A DNA stretch of 19,207 nucleotides from positions 1 to 19,207 of the forward strand of contig JAKEHX010000536.1 of the NCBI GenBank assembly GCA_022614795.1, written 5' to 3'. Positions 16,130-19,207 of the stretch are shown here, in pieces (position 1 is the first letter of the stretch; each line of letters begins with the position of its first letter). The notes under the pieces are model-generated. The model searched no databases. It saw only the letters and a program-made list of their open reading frames with translations, and was not told where the DNA came from. The position numbers were made by a program, and so were the translations under genes. The DNA comes from Planctomycetaceae bacterium (GTDB taxonomy: Bacteria; Planctomycetota; Planctomycetia; Pirellulales; Pirellulaceae).

Positions 16130-16837
16130 ATGAGCTCCATCGACGAGCCAGCGCTGCCGAAAGACTTCGCCGGGACGGTCCGACTGTTCCCGCTGCCCAA
16201 TCTCGTCCTGTTTCCGCACGTCGTTCAGCCGCTGCATATCTTTGAGCCCCGCTACCGCGAAATGCTGGAAGATGCCCTGGCCAGCGACGGCTTGATCGCG
16301 ATGGTGCTGCTCGAGCCTGGCTGGGAGCGCGACTATGAAGGCCGTCCGGCGATTGCTCCGGTGGCCTGCCTGGGCAAGGTCCTCTCGCACGAGCGGCTGG
16401 CGGGAGGCAAGTTCAACCTGCTCTTGCGCGGAGCCTGCCGGGCGGCGATTCGCCGGGAGCATCCGGCCGAGCGGGTCTTTCGCCAGGCCGACGTCGATTT
16501 GCTCGAGGATTTCTATCCCGCGTCCAGCGCCGCCAGGCGGCCGCGCGTCCAGCGGCAACTCGTGGAGCTGGCCCGCGAGCTGTTGCCCGACAAAGCCGCC
16601 GGGCAGCAGCAGCTCGACGACCTCTTGGCCAGCCAGGTCTCGCTCGGCATGCTGACCGACATCTTTGCCTACACGCTCGGATTTCCATTTTCGACGAAGC
16701 AGCGGCTCTTGGCGGAGTGGAACGTCGATCGGCGGGCCAGACTGCTGGCGGATCAATTGAGCAAGTTGGTCCAGCGCGCGGCCCCGCCCGATTCGCCCGG
16801 CGAAGGGGCTTATCCGCCTCGATTCAGCTTGAATTAG
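16130..16837 (+). CDS. Stand-alone LON substrate-binding domain protein
   Basis: 235 residues from the ATG at 16130; the frame is open back to an ATG at 16100, but that part merely translates the heptamer array. The N-terminal pattern VRLFPLPNLVLFPHVVQPLH followed by IFEPRYREML is the beginning of the Lon protease N-terminal (PUA-like) domain, and GKVLSHERLAGGKFNLLLRG is its second conserved block. There is no AAA+ or protease domain, so it is the COG2802 type of short LON-domain protein, common in bacteria and of unclear role, perhaps peptide or substrate recognition. The C-terminal half is helical (VELARELL, LLASQVSLGMLTDIFAY). It converges with plsC, with a 35-bp gap. Confidence 0.9.
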   Translation: MSSIDEPALPKDFAGTVRLFPLPNLVLFPHVVQPLHIFEPRYREMLEDALASDGLIAMVLLEPGWERDYEGRPAIAPVACLGKVLSHERLAGGKFNLLLRGACRAAIRREHPAERVFRQADVDLLEDFYPASSAARRPRVQRQLVELARELLPDKAAGQQQLDDLLASQVSLGMLTDIFAYTLGFPFSTKQRLLAEWNVDRRARLLADQLSKLVQRAAPPDSPGEGAYPPRFSLN

Positions 16838-16872
16838 GACACGTTGCATATTCGTCTCTCACTCGCCGATTG

Positions 16873-17544
16873 TTATTGTCCTGCCACTTCAGCTCCGAGT
16901 GGCCTGTGATTCTCGCGCAGCTCGCGGGCCTGGCTGTGGCAGGTGAGGATTCGCTGTTCCAGTTCGGCCAGCAGGTCTTCGTCGCTCATCGCGGCCACCT
17001 CGTCGGGCCCGATCGGCGGGCCGATCACGACCGCCAGTCGGCTGGGGCGCGGCAGCCAGCTCGTGCGCGGCCAGGACTGAAACGCCCCGTCGAGGGCCAC
17101 CGGCACCAGCGGCACCCGGCTGCGGCGGGCCACGGCGATGAAGCCCGGCTTGAGCGGGGCGACCTCGCCATCGTGCGTCCGCGTCCCTTCCGGAAAGATC
17201 AGCACCAGCTCCCCCGCCTTGAGCCGCTTGAGCGTTTCCTTCAGTCCGGCGAGGCCGCTCCCTTCGCGGTCGATGGGAATGGCGTCGAGAAAGCGGATGA
17301 GTTGCGCCAGGCCCGGAACACGGAAGAGCGAATCGCGGGCCAGGTAGTTCATCCGCCGATCGCACGTCAGCCCGACGAGCGGCGGATCGAGGTGGCTCTG
17401 GTGGTTGGCGCAGACGAGCCCGCCCCCGGTGGCTGGCCAATGCTCGCGTCCCGCGACCCGCAGCCGAAAATACAACACGCTCGCGACCCGCGCGAAGACG
17501 CGGAGCGTGTCGTAGCCGAGGCGGTGGAAGAGCGTGCGGGTCAT
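16873..17544 (-). CDS. plsC: 1-acyl-sn-glycerol-3-phosphate acyltransferase (PlsC family)
   Basis: 223 residues. Motif I NHQSHLD (N47, H48 and D53, the HX4D catalytic pair), motif II region with IPIDREGSG, motif III FPEGTRT (117-123) and motif IV VPLVPVAL are all present and in order. It would transfer an acyl chain to lysophosphatidate at the cytoplasmic face of the inner membrane, giving phosphatidate. A weakly hydrophobic N-terminal segment may help membrane association. It lies downstream of cmk on the same strand, an order seen in many bacteria. The 129-bp gap between them is almost entirely heptamer repeats, and no Shine-Dalgarno sequence is visible before the ATG at 17544. The exact acyl acceptor is not proven by motif, so a lineage-specific variant is possible. 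Confidence 0.92.
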   Translation of the reverse strand: MTRTLFHRLGYDTLRVFARVASVLYFRLRVAGREHWPATGGGLVCANHQSHLDPPLVGLTCDRRMNYLARDSLFRVPGLAQLIRFLDAIPIDREGSGLAGLKETLKRLKAGELVLIFPEGTRTHDGEVAPLKPGFIAVARRSRVPLVPVALDGAFQSWPRTSWLPRPSRLAVVIGPPIGPDEVAAMSDEDLLAELEQRILTCHSQARELRENHRPLGAEVAGQ

Positions 17545-17676
17545 GTCAATGTCGAATGTCGAAAATCAAATGACGAAGGAATGCCCAAATGTCGAAGCAC
17601 GAATGTCGCAGACGTCGAGAGGTTCGTCATTCAAACATTCGTCATTCATTCGACATTTGAATTTCGACATTCGTCA
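17545..17676. repeat. Inverted arrays of AATGTCG/AATGACG heptamers filling the cmk-plsC gap
   Basis: Units of AATGTCG and AATGACG type (rarer AAAATCA/AAATTCA) with largely 7-bp spacing occur on the plus strand from about 17548 to 17610. They recur in inverted orientation (CGACATT, CGTCATT) from about 17622 to 17676, so the region could fold into a long imperfect hairpin. It spans essentially the whole gap from the plsC start codon to the cmk stop. Confidence 0.85.
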
Positions 17677-18321
17677 TTGCTGGCTCCTGACGATCTGCTC
17701 CAACCGATCCACGACCTCCTCCGGCGTCAGGCCGTCGGTCCAGACCTCGATGGCATCGGGCGCTTTGATCAGGGCGCCGACAGGCCGCTCGGCGTCGCGG
17801 CGGTCGCGGTCGGCTTGCTGCGAGAGGACCTGCTCCAGCGTAATCGGCTCGCCGCGCGCGACAAGTTCGGCAAGTCGCCGCCGGGCCCGCTCTTCCGGCG
17901 AGGCAGTCAGGAAAATCTTGCACTGGGCCTCCGGAAACGCGACCGTCCCCTGGTCGCGCCCCTCGGTCACCGTATCGCGGCCTTGCGCGATTTGCCGTTG
18001 CAATTCCACCAGCCGCTGCCGGACGGCGACGTTGTCGGCAGCCAGATAGACGGCGGCCGAGACGTCGCTGGTACGGATCGCGGCGGAAACGTCCTCGCCA
18101 TTGAGAATCGTCCGCTCATGGCGCATGTCGATCGACAGCTCGCCCGCCAGCTTGGCGATCGCGTCGCCGTCGCCGTCACTGAGTCCCCGGCGCAGGGCAG
18201 CCAGCGCCACGGCCCGGTACATCGCGCCGGTGTCGAGGAACTGAAACGAGAGCCGCTCGGCCAGGCGGCGGGCGATGCTGCTTTTGCCCGCGCCGGCGGG
18301 GCCGTCGATGGTGACGATCAT
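17674..18321 (-). CDS. cmk: Cytidylate kinase
   Basis: 215 residues from the ATG at 18321, chosen because the family starts at MIVTIDGPAGAGKSS; a 20-residue upstream extension only translates a heptamer array. The P-loop GPAGAGKS, LDTGAMYRAVA, the long NMP-binding insert (ILNGEDVSAAIRTSDVSAAV), TEGRDQGTVAFP (the usual form is DGRDIGTVVFP) and FLTASPEERARRR identify CMP/dCMP kinase, which phosphorylates CMP and dCMP to diphosphates in the cytoplasm. The C-terminal extension (PEEVVDRLEQIV) is normal. plsC follows on the same strand across a repeat-filled gap; rpsA, a frequent neighbour elsewhere, is not seen. A five-unit heptamer array abuts the start and no ribosome-binding site is visible. 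Confidence 0.95.
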   Translation of the reverse strand: MIVTIDGPAGAGKSSIARRLAERLSFQFLDTGAMYRAVALAALRRGLSDGDGDAIAKLAGELSIDMRHERTILNGEDVSAAIRTSDVSAAVYLAADNVAVRQRLVELQRQIAQGRDTVTEGRDQGTVAFPEAQCKIFLTASPEERARRRLAELVARGEPITLEQVLSQQADRDRRDAERPVGALIKAPDAIEVWTDGLTPEEVVDRLEQIVRSQQ

Positions 18322-18324
18322 GCG

Positions 18325-18359
18325 AGTGCGGAGTGGAGAGTGCGGAGTGCGGAGTGCGG
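18325..18359. repeat. Heptamer array directly at the cmk start codon
   Basis: Five exact 7-bp units, four AGTGCGG and one variant AGTGGAG, ending 3 bp from the cmk ATG. On the transcribed strand they read CCGCACT, so the leader has no purine-rich Shine-Dalgarno sequence. It differs in sequence from the NGACNTT arrays but has the same 7-bp period. Confidence 0.92.
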
Positions 18360-18538
18360 AATCCGGACGTTGTTTTACCATAACGGCTGCGCGCTCGGAT
18401 CGCGCCAGGATCCTGCGCGCACCATCTGCGGCACGAGCAGGCTGTTACATACTCTTTGCGCGCTTCGATCTTCCGCCCGGGTAGATTGATTCCCGATGTA
18501 AGCCAAGGGGAGAGCAACCCGCTGCCAGGAGCCGCACG

Positions 18539-19207
18539 ATGAAGTCGCTTGCCGTATTTGCACTGGGCCTGATTGCGCTGGGCCTGGCGCTGGTCGCCTG
18601 GCCGGCCGGGCCAGTCGCCGCCGACGAGCCGTTTGTCCTGCCCCAGCCGGACCGGCTTGTGGAATCGCTGCGGAGCGGCGATTGGCAAGAGCGGACGCAA
18701 ATCATTGCGGCACTTGGCAAGCAAACGAACGCGGCCGCGTACGAGCCGGTGCTGCGAGCTGCCCTGAAAGACGCGGACCGGTCGGTTCGCCAGATGGCGG
18801 CCATTGGCCTGGTCCAGCTCGGCGGGGTCCAACTGGGCGGGGTCCAACTGGGCGGGGTTCAACTTGGACAAGCCGACCAGCCGGTGCTCGACGAGCTGAT
18901 CCGCGGAATGGGCCATCCGTGGAAGCCCGTTTATACCCGTGCGCCCGACGATCCGCACGCGGCGCGGGCCGCGCTGGTGCAGCTCGGCGACAAAGCAGTC
19001 CCCGCCTTGGCCGCGGCGCTCGTCGGCGAAAATCGCCAGGCCCGCCTTCTGGCCGTGCATGCGTTGATGGATATCGGTCCGGCTGCGAAGGAAGCCTTGC
19101 CGGCCCTGGCCCAGGCGCTTCGGACGCGCCCCAGCGAGTGCCCCGTTGCCATTTTGGAAGCCAGGTACCGGATCGACGGCGACGCGGCCGCGGCGATTCG
19201 CGGCCTC
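18539..19207 (+). CDS. Exported HEAT-repeat protein, partial at the window end
   Basis: 223 codons are open to the right edge, so the C-terminus is missing. The ATG at 18539 is preceded by AGGAG (18527-18531) at 7 nt. A signal peptide (MKSLAVFALGLIALGLALVA, cleavage probably after VAA) is followed by HEAT/PBS-lyase-type helical repeats: LVESLRSGDWQERTQIIAALG, then AALKDADRSVRQMAAIGLVQL, and KAVPALAAALVGENRQARLL followed by AVHALMDIGPAAKEALPALA. The repeat pairs suggest a protein-binding solenoid outside the cytoplasm. Residues about 96-111 contain GGVQL three times, from a 15-bp DNA tandem repeat at about 18828-18872. No catalytic domain is visible in the part present. Confidence 0.85.
   Translation, partial: MKSLAVFALGLIALGLALVAWPAGPVAADEPFVLPQPDRLVESLRSGDWQERTQIIAALGKQTNAAAYEPVLRAALKDADRSVRQMAAIGLVQLGGVQLGGVQLGGVQLGQADQPVLDELIRGMGHPWKPVYTRAPDDPHAARAALVQLGDKAVPALAAALVGENRQARLLAVHALMDIGPAAKEALPALAQALRTRPSECPVAILEARYRIDGDAAAAIRGL
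18828..18872 (+). repeat. 15-bp in-frame tandem repeat in the HEAT-repeat gene
   Basis: Three 15-bp units of the type GGCGGGGTCCAACTG, the last slightly diverged. Being a multiple of three, copy-number change alters only the number of GGVQL pentapeptides. It falls at the junction between two HEAT units. Confidence 0.8.

Noticed and set aside
15182..16849. Extension of the NHL-type reading frame to 1023 residues
   Set aside because: The extra 556 codons are antisense to maf and the LON gene; the ATG at 15181 has a GGAG and a signal-type N-terminus.
17545..17676. CRISPR array
   Set aside because: Repeat units are 7 bp with no regular unique spacers and no cas genes are present.
16717..18489. 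Plus-strand 590-codon ORF
   Set aside because: Antisense to plsC and cmk and running through the repeat arrays; Arg-rich shadow composition.

Overview
The window looks like chromosome from a GC-rich planctomycete, probably Pirellulales-like. This is inferred from secreted DWPxWRG-type PQQ propellers, a PhnD-like solute-binding protein with no transporter genes, Cys-rich NHL-type propellers, HEAT-repeat secreted proteins, and very repeat-rich intergenic regions with RAYT/REP elements. No rRNA, tRNA or CRISPR array was seen.

Layout. 1-201 (-): N-terminus of a membrane-anchored protein that runs off the window. 382-1476 (-): chorismate mutase/prephenate dehydratase (pheA). A 528-bp divergent region then leads to dnaK (2005-3945, +); it carries a good sigma-54-type promoter match and a dyad upstream of it. 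Between dnaK and clpB (5312-8020, +) lies a repeat-bounded block: three copies of a three-hairpin REP-like module, a PD-(D/E)XK-like hypothetical gene (4099-4554, -) and an intact HUH/Y1 REP-associated transposase (4675-5124, -). A lower-GC DUF5677-like gene (8044-9231, -) follows clpB. Next come a small four-helix membrane protein (9552-9989, +) and a secreted two-domain redoxin/thioredoxin protein (10168-11295, +).

From 11296 to 15181 the minus strand carries three apparently co-directional genes for exported proteins: an NHL-type propeller with a coiled-coil insertion (13778-15181), a PhnD-like binding protein (12817-13689) and a PQQ propeller (11555 to about 12823). The PQQ propeller reading frame has no usable start codon of its own. 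It is in the -1 frame relative to the PhnD gene, and the two meet at a run of nine A followed by a GC-rich hairpin. This looks like one fused gene joined by frameshifting or slippage, or else a broken gene. It is the most interesting signal in the window. A truncated second-family RAYT with its own REP hairpins sits just beyond.

The right end holds housekeeping genes: maf (15466-16038, +), a LON-domain protein (16130-16837, +), plsC (16873-17544, -), cmk (17674-18321, -), and the start of a secreted HEAT-repeat protein (18539-19207, +). Several of these genes have arrays of exact 7-bp period (heptamer repeats) directly against their start codons, where a ribosome-binding site would be expected.

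Functionally the window mixes protein quality control (DnaK, ClpB, redoxin), aromatic amino acid synthesis, nucleotide and phospholipid metabolism, and a lineage-specific set of exported propeller and binding proteins whose role cannot be read from sequence alone.
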